This document shows positions 1 through 8,590 of a stretch of 42,939 nucleotides of DNA, one piece after another (the stretch's first letter is position 1; the number at the start of each line of letters is the position of its first letter). The notes beneath the pieces are model-generated. The model did not search any database and had not been told where the DNA came from. It saw only the letters and a list, made by a program, of their open reading frames with translations. This stretch comes from Clostridia bacterium (lineage in GTDB: Bacteria > Bacillota > Clostridia > Oscillospirales > RGIG8002). A program made the position numbers and the translations under genes. The DNA is taken from NCBI GenBank assembly GCA_017616855.1, contig JAFZXI010000125.1, positions 1-42,939 of the forward strand, given 5' to 3'.

Positions 1-76
1 CGCGTTTCTCGCTCCGCTACCCTCGAGGGGAAGGCTTAACCCGTTATAACCGGCTTGTCATAGAGCCGCTTATATA

Positions 77-88
77 CTTTGCAAAGTA
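77..88 (+). promoter_or_regulatory. Leader element CTTTGCAAAGTA shared by both surface-protein genes
   Basis: The palindrome CTTTGCAAAG followed by TA lies 26 bp before the start codon at 115. Eleven bases of it (TTTGCAAAGTA) recur at 38727-38737, 29 bp before the second surface-protein gene. Both copies are followed by an A/T-rich spacer and AAAGGAGGAAA. I see no good -35/-10 pair in the 114 bp visible here, so the element may be a regulator site or part of the 5' untranslated leader. Confidence 0.45.
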
Positions 89-114
89 AAAAAACACCCA
101 AAGGAGGAAACACT

Positions 115-2028
115 ATGACGAAGAAAAGATCAGCAAAGAACGCGTTCATCAGTTCGCTGGTAATGCTGTGTCTTTGCGTGACCATGCTTGTCGGCACTAC
201 GTTCGCGTGGTATACCGACAGCGTGACGAGCGGCAGAAATACCATCGTCGCCGGCAGCTTGGACATGACGGTTACCGTCCGCACTGTGGATAACAACCAG
301 CAGGTAACTTGGGAAACCGTAGATGCTACGACCCCCGTATTCCCTGACAATCTCTCGTTCGAACCCGGCGCGGTGCACGTCGCTTACATCAAAGTCACCA
401 ACACCGGCGACCTTGCGTTCAAGTATAACGTCAAGGCGGTTGTTGACAACGAGATCCAGGGCACGAACCACGATAATCAGAAGTTCTCTCTTTCTAGTTA
501 TCTGAAGTTCAAAGCGGTTCCGGTCGATGACGTTTTCGGCTCCCGCGCTGAAGCGCTCACGGCTCTCGGCGACAATCCGCCCGCCCTCACGAGCGCTTCG
601 ATCACGGATGACGGCGTTTATCTCGCCGCCGGCGATCCCGATCCCTTCGTGATGCTCGCGCTCATCATCTACATGCCCGAGGACGTCGGCAACATCGCGA
701 ACCCGCTGCCCGGCGACGCCAACAAGCCGAAGATCACCTTCGGTATCGACGCGATTGCGACGCAGTATGTCTCTGAAAACGACAGCTTCAGCAACACTTA
801 TGACGCCAGCGCCACGATGCCTGCTACCGCTCAGAAGGCGGTTGAAACTACCGGCGCAACGACCATTACCGCCGGCGCTGTTACCGTTCAGGTGCCCGCC
901 GGCTCGGACAACGCCAGCACCAGCGATACCCTCTATCTTGACGTTAACAACGTCAACAACAACGATACTACCGGTGTTCTCTCGATGAATATCGACCTGG
1001 TCAATCAAAACGGCGATAAGGTCACCAACAGCACCAATCCGATGACCGTCGCGATTAACGTCGGCCCCGGCAAGGTTCTCACTTCCGTCAAGCACAACGG
1101 AAATGATGTTGCCAATTACACCTATGACGACGCTACCGGCATCCTGACCTTCGAGACCGCGTCCTTCAGCCCGTTTGCGATTACTTATATCGTGGGTAAG
1201 GGTGTTTCTAATGTAACCGAATGGAATGAGGCTCTCGCTGATGCTAGCGTTGATACCATTGTTCTGTTAGCTGATATTTCCCTTACAAGCGCCAACACTC
1301 TTAATAGGAATCTGACGCTGAACCTGAATGGTAAAGCTCTCACTTCTTCTGCGGTTTTGTTTAATATTTATGCAAATTGCGATTTGACGATTAAGGACAG
1401 TGTGGGGACCGGTACTATCACAGTTAACGCGAACAGAATCGTTTACTCTTCTGGCGGCGGTCTTGTTAAACTTGAAGGCGGTAATCTCAGTTTGATTTCC
1501 ACCGATAACTATGGTTACGGTGTTTTGGTTGGTTCCGGATCAAGTTTTGAGATGACCGGCGGATCTATCACTATCCCTAACGAAACAACGTCAACTTATA
1601 GTTACTGCGTGTGCAACAGCGGCTCAGGAACAGTCACTATTGCCGGCGGTGAACTTATTGCCAAGAGCTTTGGCGGTAACTACACCATTAGTGCAAGCGG
1701 TTCCGGCAATCTTTACATTACCGGCGGTCATATCACTGGTATTTATGGCAAAGATAACTGGGGCCTCGCAAGCACTCCGTATGTAATTTATAATACGGGA
1801 AGCGGTACTGCTTATATCTCTGGCGGATATATCAGAGCCGTTGGAAATAAAAATGATGCTGCAGCCGGACATTTGGTAGAAGGTAACGCAAGTATCACCG
1901 GTGGATACTTCGGAGGCGTGTATTTCTATAGCTTATCATCGGATCAAATTGCGCAGGGTTATGCTTCTAACCTCAACGATGACAGCAGTACAAGTGCTGA
2001 TTATAAGTATGTCGTACTTCCGCAATAA
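115..2028 (+). CDS. SipW-type signal peptide, TasA/camelysin-like surface protein with beta-helix C-terminus
   Basis: A 637-aa secreted protein. ATG 115 is chosen over the in-frame ATG 79 because AAAGGAGGAAA lies just before it and the signal peptide then starts normally (MTKKRSAKNAF). The signal peptide ends in TTFAWYTDSVTSG, the signature of SipW-processed TasA/camelysin fibre proteins. Residues 35-240 resemble the TasA-type beta domain. A following module of about 120 residues (to SFSPFAITY) is shared with the gene at 38767. The last 270 residues are Gly/Ser/Thr-rich with repeated GG-x-I/L turns, as in right-handed beta-helix adhesins. From about nt 1195 the DNA becomes visibly more AT-rich, so this part may have been acquired separately. 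A cell-surface matrix or adhesion role is inferred; no sortase motif is seen and no sipW is in the window. Confidence 0.75.
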   Translation: MTKKRSAKNAFISSLVMLCLCVTMLVGTTFAWYTDSVTSGRNTIVAGSLDMTVTVRTVDNNQQVTWETVDATTPVFPDNLSFEPGAVHVAYIKVTNTGDLAFKYNVKAVVDNEIQGTNHDNQKFSLSSYLKFKAVPVDDVFGSRAEALTALGDNPPALTSASITDDGVYLAAGDPDPFVMLALIIYMPEDVGNIANPLPGDANKPKITFGIDAIATQYVSENDSFSNTYDASATMPATAQKAVETTGATTITAGAVTVQVPAGSDNASTSDTLYLDVNNVNNNDTTGVLSMNIDLVNQNGDKVTNSTNPMTVAINVGPGKVLTSVKHNGNDVANYTYDDATGILTFETASFSPFAITYIVGKGVSNVTEWNEALADASVDTIVLLADISLTSANTLNRNLTLNLNGKALTSSAVLFNIYANCDLTIKDSVGTGTITVNANRIVYSSGGGLVKLEGGNLSLISTDNYGYGVLVGSGSSFEMTGGSITIPNETTSTYSYCVCNSGSGTVTIAGGELIAKSFGGNYTISASGSGNLYITGGHITGIYGKDNWGLASTPYVIYNTGSGTAYISGGYIRAVGNKNDAAAGHLVEGNASITGGYFGGVYFYSLSSDQIAQGYASNLNDDSSTSADYKYVVLPQ

Positions 2029-2068
2029 TCTGCTGTTGAGCAAGTGTTGCGCACATGATTAATCACAC

Positions 2069-2104
2069 AAGCGGACGGAGCTTTTGCTCCGTCCGCTTCG
2101 TTTT
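2069..2104 (+). terminator. Rho-independent terminator after the surface-protein gene
   Basis: A perfect 12-bp stem (2069-2080 with 2087-2098) with a 6-nt loop is followed by CGTTTTG. It lies 41 bp past the stop codon. Confidence 0.85.
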
Positions 2105-2163
2105 GTTCATTATTATATTACGCGCGCGAATGGGAACGCCCGCGGAAAAATCGCAAAAAACAC

Positions 2164-2192
2164 TTGACAAACCGCGGGGGAGGGGGTATAAT
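2164..2192 (+). promoter_or_regulatory. Consensus sigma-A promoter of the ylxM-ffh operon
   Basis: TTGACA at 2164-2169 and TATAAT at 2187-2192 are separated by 17 bp, a perfect consensus. Transcription should start near 2199, 57 bp before ylxM. Confidence 0.9.
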
Positions 2193-2199
2193 CTCAACT

Positions 2200-2218
2200 G
2201 TAAAGCAAATTGCTTTAC
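2200..2218 (+). promoter_or_regulatory. Palindromic operator or 5'-end hairpin at the ylxM transcription start
   Basis: GTAAAGCAA, one A, then TTGCTTTAC form a perfect 9+1+9 inverted repeat, and one more T/A pair extends it on each side. It begins at the predicted transcription start of a consensus promoter. It could be an operator for a dimeric helix-turn-helix protein, with YlxM itself a candidate, or a stabilising hairpin at the mRNA 5' end. Confidence 0.5.
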
Positions 2219-2255
2219 ATCAGCACGGCGTCCGCGCCGTCACGGGAGCGTTTTC

Positions 2256-2603
2256 ATGGAGCGCAAGGTTTACTATTCGCGCCTGCTCGATTTTTACGGC
2301 GGGCTCCTGCCCGAAAAGCAGCAGGCGTGTATGTTTCAATATTACTACGACGATCTCTCGCTCGCGGAGGTTTCCGAAAATCTCGGCATCACCCGTCAGG
2401 GCGTCCGCGACTGCGTCAAGCGCGGGGAAGCGGCGCTTGAGAAGGCGGAGAGCGAGCTGAAGCTCGTCGAAAAAGACGACGAAAAGCGCCGTATGCGCGC
2501 CGAAATCGCAGAGAAGCTTTCCGCCCTTGCGGAGGACCTTCCCGAAGAGGTCGCGAAACGCGTGCGCGCGCTCGTCGAATCTATCAAGGCAATGGATGTG
2601 TAG
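2256..2603 (+). CDS. ylxM: YlxM/p13-family helix-turn-helix protein (UPF0122)
   Basis: A 115-aa protein resembling sigma-factor region 4. It carries a helix-turn-helix around LSLAEVSENLGITRQGVRDC, followed by a long charged helix. YlxM is encoded with ffh in most Firmicutes and is thought to modulate SRP; that role is family knowledge, not visible here. The start at 2256 gives the usual N-terminus (MERKVYYSRLLDFYG), and upstream in-frame sequence does not look coding. It is the first gene of the operon, and ffh starts 2 bp after its stop, so the two are probably translationally coupled. Confidence 0.9.
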   Translation: MERKVYYSRLLDFYGGLLPEKQQACMFQYYYDDLSLAEVSENLGITRQGVRDCVKRGEAALEKAESELKLVEKDDEKRRMRAEIAEKLSALAEDLPEEVAKRVRALVESIKAMDV

Positions 2604-2605
2604 CA

Positions 2606-3949
<1,344 letters not shown>

Positions 3950-3974
3950 AAAACCATATTGGAGGCAAAACACA

Positions 3975-4220
3975 ATGGCAGTAAAAATCAGACTGCGCCG
4001 CATGGGCGCGAAGAAACAGCCCTTCTACAGAATCGTCGTCGCGGATTCCAGATATCCGAGAGACGGCCGCTTCATTGAAGAGATCGGTTATTACAATCCG
4101 CTGAGCGATCCGTCCGACGTCAAGGTCGACGCCGAGAAGGTCGAGAAGTGGATCAAGAACGGCGCACAGCCGACCGATACCGTCAAGAAGCTTCTGAAGG
4201 ATAACGGCATCATCAAGTAA
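3975..4220 (+). CDS. rpsP: 30S ribosomal protein S16
   Basis: An 81-aa small-subunit protein with the family N-terminus [22 protein letters not shown] and [21 protein letters not shown] lies 8-14 bp upstream of the ATG. It follows ffh by 25 bp, the standard Firmicutes order. Confidence 0.98.
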   Translation: MAVKIRLRRMGAKKQPFYRIVVADSRYPRDGRFIEEIGYYNPLSDPSDVKVDAEKVEKWIKNGAQPTDTVKKLLKDNGIIK

Positions 4221-4272
4221 TCGGACAATTAGCTTTTTCCGGATCATTATCACTCCACAGGAGGTAAGAACG

Positions 4273-4506
4273 ATGAAGGATCTGCTGATCGCTCTGGCAC
4301 AGAGTCTTGTCGAAAAGCCCGACGAGGTAAAGGTCGAGGAGCAGGTTGCCGAAGACGGCAGCGTCGTTTTCTATCTGCGCGTAGCAGAGGGCGACATGGG
4401 CCGTGTCATCGGCAAGCAGGGCAGGATCGCGAAAGCCATCCGTACGCTGCTTCGTGCCGCCGCGACCCGCGAGGACAAGAAGGTCTCCGTCGAGATCGTC
4501 GACTGA
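4273..4506 (+). CDS. khpA: KH-domain RNA-binding protein KhpA
   Basis: A 77-aa single-KH-domain protein (YlqC family). The KH signature GRVIGKQGRIAKAIRTLLRAA carries the GxxG loop (GKQG). KhpA pairs with KhpB/Jag in RNA binding and affects cell division and elongation in other Firmicutes. The Shine-Dalgarno is AGGAGG. Its position between rpsP and rimM is the conserved one. Confidence 0.95.
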   Translation: MKDLLIALAQSLVEKPDEVKVEEQVAEDGSVVFYLRVAEGDMGRVIGKQGRIAKAIRTLLRAAATREDKKVSVEIVD

Positions 4507-4524
4507 CGCTTCGCTTGTCCGCGT

Positions 4525-4548
4525 CCGCGCGGGGATTTCCCCGCGCGG
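4525..4548 (+). other. Strong GC-rich hairpin between khpA and rimM
   Basis: A perfect 11-bp stem (4525-4535 with 4538-4548) has a 2-nt spacer at its apex. No U-tract follows, so it is not a typical terminator. It may act as an mRNA processing or stability element within the operon. Confidence 0.6.
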
Positions 4549-4579
4549 AAAACGCAATACCGACGACAGGAAGATCGTT

Positions 4580-5077
4580 ATGAATGAGTTTTTGGAGGCC
4601 GGCAGGATCGTCGCCGTCCGCGGAATAAAGGGCGAGCTCAAGCTCAACGTTTTCTGCGACGGACCGGAGTTTCTGTCGGATTCGGGGACCCTTTGGTTAG
4701 GCGTTGAAAAAAAGCCCTACGCCGTCGAAAGGGCGTTCCCGCAAAAGAGTCAGCTCATCGTCAAGTTCAAAGACGTTGATTTCCCGGCGGCGCAGGCGCT
4801 TGTCGGGGTTTCGGCGTATATAAAAAAGGACGCCTTTCAGCTTGAGGAAGGCGTTTTTTTCGTGGCCGACCTGATAGGGCTGACCGTGAAGGACGCCGAT
4901 TCCGGCGAGGTTTACGGCAAGCTGAAGGAGGTCCTGCAGACCGGCGCCCGCGACGTTTACGTCGTGAAGGGCGAGCGGGAGCTGCTTTTGCCGGCGATCC
5001 CCGAGGTCGTGATATCCGTGGATATCGCGGGCGGGGAGATGCTTATCAGGCCGCTGGAGGGGCTGTTTGACATATGA
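4580..5077 (+). CDS. rimM: 16S rRNA processing protein RimM
   Basis: A 165-aa ribosome maturation factor for the 30S head that binds S19. The N-terminal domain begins EAGRIVAVRGIKGELKLNVF. The C-terminal PRC-barrel contains DLIGLTVKDADSGEVYGKLKEV and ARDVYVV. ATG 4580 is preceded by AGGAAG and gives the expected N-terminus; the frame is open further upstream, but that part overlaps khpA and the hairpin and looks non-coding. The stop overlaps the trmD start (ATGA). Confidence 0.95.
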   Translation: MNEFLEAGRIVAVRGIKGELKLNVFCDGPEFLSDSGTLWLGVEKKPYAVERAFPQKSQLIVKFKDVDFPAAQALVGVSAYIKKDAFQLEEGVFFVADLIGLTVKDADSGEVYGKLKEVLQTGARDVYVVKGERELLLPAIPEVVISVDIAGGEMLIRPLEGLFDI

Positions 5078-6717
5078 AGTTTTACGTTATGTCCCTTTTC
5101 CCGAAACTCGTGACGGGCGCGCTCGACGACAGCATCATCGGCAGGGCGCTGAGCAAGAAAATAATCAGCATCGAGACCTTCAATATCCGCGATTACACCG
5201 CGGATAAGCACCGCCGTACCGACGATTACCCTTACGGCGGCGGTCTCGGTATGATCATGCAGGCGCAGCCGGTCTTCGACTGCTACACCGAAGTTTGCCG
5301 CAGGGCGGGCAAGCGCCCGAAGCTCATCTACATGTCGCCGCACGGCAAGCCGTTCACGCAGAAGAAGGCGCACGAGCTGTCGAAAGGCGGCGATATCGCC
5401 ATACTCTGCGGGCACTACGAAGGCGTCGACCGCCGCATTATCGACACGATCGTCGATGAGGAGATATCCGTCGGCGATTACATACTCAGCGGCGGAGAGC
5501 TTCCCGCGGCGGTGCTTATCGACGCGGTCTCCCGTCTGCTCGACGGGACACTGAAAACGTCGGAAAGCTATATGGAAGAGAGCTTCGAGCACGGGCTGCT
5601 CGAGTATCCGCAGTACACGCGCCCGGAGGAGTATGAGGGCATGCGCGTGCCGGAGGTGCTGCTTTCCGGCAACCAGGGGGAAATCGACCGCTGGCGCCGC
5701 AGGGAGAGCATAATCCTGACCGCCAAGAGCCGCCCCGACCTTATCTCGAAATGCGAGCTTACCGCGGCGGAAAAGCGGCTGTTTATGAAAAACATCCCCG
5801 AGGAGAGCAATATCTATACTATAACCGACGGCAAGCTGACCGTCCGCGTCAAGCGGCTCGGCGCCGAGCTTTGCTCCGTCGTGAAAAGCGGCGTGGAGTA
5901 CCTCTGGCAGGGCGACGAGCGCTACTGGAAGGAGCAGGCGCCGATACTTTTCCCGACCGTCGCGCGCAGCCGCAACGGCGTCCTGCGCATCGAGGGCAAG
6001 GACTATCCGATGGCTTCGCACGGTTTCGCGAAAAAGATGGAGTTTTCAGTCCAGGCGCAGAGCGAAAACAGCATCACGCTGAAGATCGAGGACACCCCCG
6101 AAACGCGCGAGATATATCCGTTCAGCTTCCGCTTCCTGATGACCTACACCGTCGAAAACGGCGAGCTTACGGTAATTTCACGCGTCGAGAACATCGGCGA
6201 CAACAAGATGTGGTTCACCTACGGCGGGCACCCCGGCTTCAACGTTCCGCTGCGTATAGGCGAGAGCTTCGAAGACTACGAGATCGAGCTCGGCGAGTGC
6301 GCCGATCCGACCGTACCGGCGATGACGGAGGATATGTTCATCGACTTTTCCAACCGCCGCCGCGTCGACGAGGACGGCGTGATAAGCTTGAACCGCGAGC
6401 TTTTCTCGAACGACGCGCTGATTTACGAAAAGGTCCGTTCCTGCACGCTGCGCAGCCGCGTTTCCGGCTGCGGCGTCCGCGTGGAAGCGGACGAAAGCTT
6501 CAACTATCTCGCTTTTTGGACGCGCTATCCCGGCGAGGCGCCCTACGTTTGCATCGAGCCGTGGATCGGCATCGGCAAATGCGCCGACGAGGGCACGCTT
6601 TTCAGAAAGCGCCGCGGCGTTCTTTCGCTCAAACCGGGCGGAGATTTCAGCTGCAAATACAAGATCATTCCCATCGCCGGAAAAAAGCCCGGCAGAAAGA
6701 CGGAGGCGAACAAATGA
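5074..6717 (+). CDS. trmD: Fusion of tRNA (m1G37) methyltransferase TrmD with an aldose 1-epimerase-like domain
   Basis: One uninterrupted 547-aa frame. Residues 1-240 are a full TrmD, with DDYPYGGGLGMIMQ, the SAM-binding knot region ILCGHYEGVDRRIID and VGDYILSGGELPA. TrmD methylates G37 of tRNA to prevent frameshifting. Residues 246-547 match the LacX-like galactose mutarotase family, with YTITDGKLTVRVKRLGAELCSV, GHPGFNVPL and CIEPW. Both halves have the length of free-standing proteins. The only plausible internal start is ATG 5785, which has no clear Shine-Dalgarno, so a single polypeptide is the simplest reading. The usual next gene, rplS, is absent. The start overlaps rimM by 4 bp and the stop overlaps the next gene by 4 bp. 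Confidence 0.9.
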   Translation: MKFYVMSLFPKLVTGALDDSIIGRALSKKIISIETFNIRDYTADKHRRTDDYPYGGGLGMIMQAQPVFDCYTEVCRRAGKRPKLIYMSPHGKPFTQKKAHELSKGGDIAILCGHYEGVDRRIIDTIVDEEISVGDYILSGGELPAAVLIDAVSRLLDGTLKTSESYMEESFEHGLLEYPQYTRPEEYEGMRVPEVLLSGNQGEIDRWRRRESIILTAKSRPDLISKCELTAAEKRLFMKNIPEESNIYTITDGKLTVRVKRLGAELCSVVKSGVEYLWQGDERYWKEQAPILFPTVARSRNGVLRIEGKDYPMASHGFAKKMEFSVQAQSENSITLKIEDTPETREIYPFSFRFLMTYTVENGELTVISRVENIGDNKMWFTYGGHPGFNVPLRIGESFEDYEIELGECADPTVPAMTEDMFIDFSNRRRVDEDGVISLNRELFSNDALIYEKVRSCTLRSRVSGCGVRVEADESFNYLAFWTRYPGEAPYVCIEPWIGIGKCADEGTLFRKRRGVLSLKPGGDFSCKYKIIPIAGKKPGRKTEANK

Positions 6718-7652
6718 GCGTATCCGTAACGCGTCCGACGCTCGTCGTTATGGCGGCGGGTCTCGGCAGCAGATTCGGCGGGCTGAAGCAGCTCGAGCCG
6801 GTCGGCGTGAACGGCGAGATCATCCTCGAGTATTCCGTTCACGACGCGGTAAAAGCGGGCTTCGGCAGAGTCGTTTTCATCATCAACGAAAAGATCGAGG
6901 CGGAGTTCAAGGAGCGCGTCTCCTCGCGCATTCCCGCGTCGGTAAAGTGCGATTTCTGCATACAGGACCCGAATAACATCCCCGCCGGCTACGAAATACC
7001 GCCGGAGCGCAAAAAGCCGTGGGGCACCGGTCAGGCGGTCATGTCGCTGAAGGGCATCGTCAACGAGCCCTTCGCCGTGATAAACGCCGACGACTACTAC
7101 GGTGCGGAAGCGTACAGACTGCTTTACGCCTGCCTGACGGAGCAGGGAAGCGCCGACGGCGTCGCGAACTACTGCATGGTCGGTTACGGCGTCGCGAACA
7201 CGCTTTCCGAAAACGGCACCGTCGCCCGCGGCATATGCGAGATCGGCGAAGACGGCTATCTGCTCGGCGTTACCGAGCGCACGAAGATAATGCGCCGCGA
7301 AGAAGGCATCTGCTTCACCGAGGACGGCGAGACGTGGACCGCGCTGCCGGAGGACTCCGTGGCTTCGATGAACTGCTGGGGCTTCACGCCCGACGTCATC
7401 GACGGGCTCGCGGATGGCTTCCCGCGCTTCTTCGAGGCGAACAGGGATAAACTCGCAACGGCGGAATACTTCCTGCCGGAGTTCGTCGGCGGGCAGCTCA
7501 AAGCCGGAAAAGCGCGCGTGAAGGTACTCACGACGCCGGACGGCTGCTTCGGCGTGACCTACCGCGAGGACCTGCCGAAGCTGCGCGAACGCATCGCCGC
7601 TTTCACCGCGGAGGGCAGATATTCCGCTCCGCTCTGGAAAAATTCGCGATAA
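6714..7652 (+). CDS. Nucleotidyltransferase (sugar-nucleotide pyrophosphorylase fold)
   Basis: A 312-aa protein of the NTP_transferase family. The N-terminus has LVVMAAGLGSRFGGLKQLEPVG, the nucleotide-binding signature G-x-G-x-R-x-G-G...K. AVINADDYYG holds the metal-binding aspartates. Such enzymes join NTP and sugar-1-phosphate, but the substrate cannot be read from the sequence. ATG 6714 overlaps the upstream stop (ATGA), and the pairing with a mutarotase domain suggests linked sugar metabolism. No terminator is obvious after it. Confidence 0.85.
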   Translation: MSVSVTRPTLVVMAAGLGSRFGGLKQLEPVGVNGEIILEYSVHDAVKAGFGRVVFIINEKIEAEFKERVSSRIPASVKCDFCIQDPNNIPAGYEIPPERKKPWGTGQAVMSLKGIVNEPFAVINADDYYGAEAYRLLYACLTEQGSADGVANYCMVGYGVANTLSENGTVARGICEIGEDGYLLGVTERTKIMRREEGICFTEDGETWTALPEDSVASMNCWGFTPDVIDGLADGFPRFFEANRDKLATAEYFLPEFVGGQLKAGKARVKVLTTPDGCFGVTYREDLPKLRERIAAFTAEGRYSAPLWKNSR

Positions 7653-7655
7653 CTG

Positions 7656-7684
7656 TTGCATATCGTCTCAAACGGGTGTATAAT
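7656..7684 (+). promoter_or_regulatory. Sigma-A promoter of the small membrane-protein gene
   Basis: TTGCAT (7656-7661), a 17-bp gap, then TATAAT (7679-7684). It begins 4 bp after the upstream stop codon, and the predicted leader is about 36 nt. Confidence 0.8.
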
Positions 7685-7726
7685 ATATTCATAGAATGAT
7701 GAATCGTTCCGGAAGGAGATATTACT

Positions 7727-8035
7727 ATGAAAGTTTTCAAAAACATTCTCAAGGCGTTATTCATCGTCGCCGGACTGCTGGCGATGTTCGCCCCCTACGA
7801 GTATGAAAAAGAGGAGAACGGCGACTTCACCTACAAGGCGTGGCTGCTCGGCATAAGGCGCAAGACCGAGGAGGAGAAGAAGCACTATCGCATCAGCTTT
7901 TTCACGAAGCCGAAGATCAAGAGGGCGAAGCACGTTTTGCCCGATCTCGAAGACGACAGCGACTTCACCGCTTCGGAAGACGATCTTTCCGACCTCGCGG
8001 ACGACATCAGCGACAAGCTCGCCGGTCTGGAATAA
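7727..8035 (+). CDS. Small single-pass membrane protein of unknown function
   Basis: A 102-aa protein I do not recognise. Residues 5-22 (FKNILKALFIVAGLLAMF) form one membrane segment. A short charged stretch, a basic patch (IRRKTEEEKKH, KPKIKRAKH) and a very acidic C-terminus (DLEDDSDF, DDLSDLADD) follow, probably in the cytoplasm. GGAAGGAG precedes ATG 7727. It has its own promoter and terminator, so it is a single-gene unit between the trmD operon and rnpB. Confidence 0.75.
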   Translation: MKVFKNILKALFIVAGLLAMFAPYEYEKEENGDFTYKAWLLGIRRKTEEEKKHYRISFFTKPKIKRAKHVLPDLEDDSDFTASEDDLSDLADDISDKLAGLE

Positions 8036-8050
8036 TAAGGATAATAAAAC

Positions 8051-8082
8051 AAGCGGCGCACGAAATTCGTGCGCCGCTTTTG
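8051..8082. terminator. Bidirectional terminator between the 7727 gene and rnpB
   Basis: A perfect 14-bp inverted repeat (8051-8064 with 8066-8079). T-rich sequence follows on both strands: TTTTGC rightward, and TTGTTTTATT leftward for rnpB. Confidence 0.8.
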
Positions 8083-8090
8083 CATGCGTT

Positions 8091-8424
8091 GAGCAAGCCT
8101 GTAAGCCGGGTTCTGTCCTTTAAGACTGCCATCTATCTGGGACGCGCGTCGCCGCGCGCCTCGCGCCACCCTTCAAGGCACGGCGAGCAGCCGTATGGCC
8201 TTCTTCGGTGTTGCATCGGATAGGGTTTACAGCGTCCCCGCGTCACCGTGGGGACGGGTGAGCTCTTACCTCGCCTTTCCACCCTTACCGGCAGGAGCCG
8301 GCGGTATATCTCTGTTGCACTTTCCCTGGAGTCGCCTCCGGCGGGCGTTACCCGCTATCCCGCTCTGCGATGCCCGGACTTTCCTCATATACCTAAAAGG
8401 TATACGCGGCAGTCCGACTTGCTC
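8091..8424 (-). ncRNA. rnpB: RNase P RNA, bacterial type A
   Basis: The catalytic RNA of RNase P, which matures tRNA 5' ends. On the minus strand the conserved 5' block GAGGAAAGTCCGGGC lies near 8371-8385 and the 3' block ACAGAACCCGGCTTACAGG near 8098-8117. The ends are set by pairing GAGCAAG (8424-8418) with CTTGCTC (8097-8091), the P1 helix, giving about 334 nt. A promoter sits just upstream on the minus strand and a terminator follows. Confidence 0.97.
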
Positions 8425-8430
8425 GAGTGG

Positions 8431-8459
8431 ATTATATCACGCTTTTTCGGAAAAGTAAA
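8431..8459 (-). promoter_or_regulatory. rnpB promoter
   Basis: On the minus strand TTTACT (8459-8454), 17 bp, TATAAT (8436-8431). Transcription would begin near 8424, exactly where helix P1 starts. Confidence 0.75.
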
Positions 8460-8484
8460 GCGAAAAAAGCGTTTTTTCCTGTTC

Positions 8485-8513
8485 TTGACATTTTCAGAGT
8501 AATGTTGTAAAAT
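8485..8513 (+). promoter_or_regulatory. Promoter of the ClpP-like gene
   Basis: TTGACA (8485-8490), 17 bp, TAAAAT (8508-8513). A perfect TATAAT at 8514-8519 is 23 bp from the -35 and is probably not used with it. Confidence 0.7.
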
Positions 8514-8590
8514 TATAATAGATTATTAGGCGGCATATCGTTTTCATGTCTGCGCATAATAAACCCGTGAACGAAAAGCGGGGTGAACGC

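Noticed and set aside
8514-8519. Perfect TATAAT as the -10 of the ClpP-like gene
   Set aside because: It is 23 bp from the only good -35; TAAAAT at 8508-8513 has the correct 17-bp spacing.
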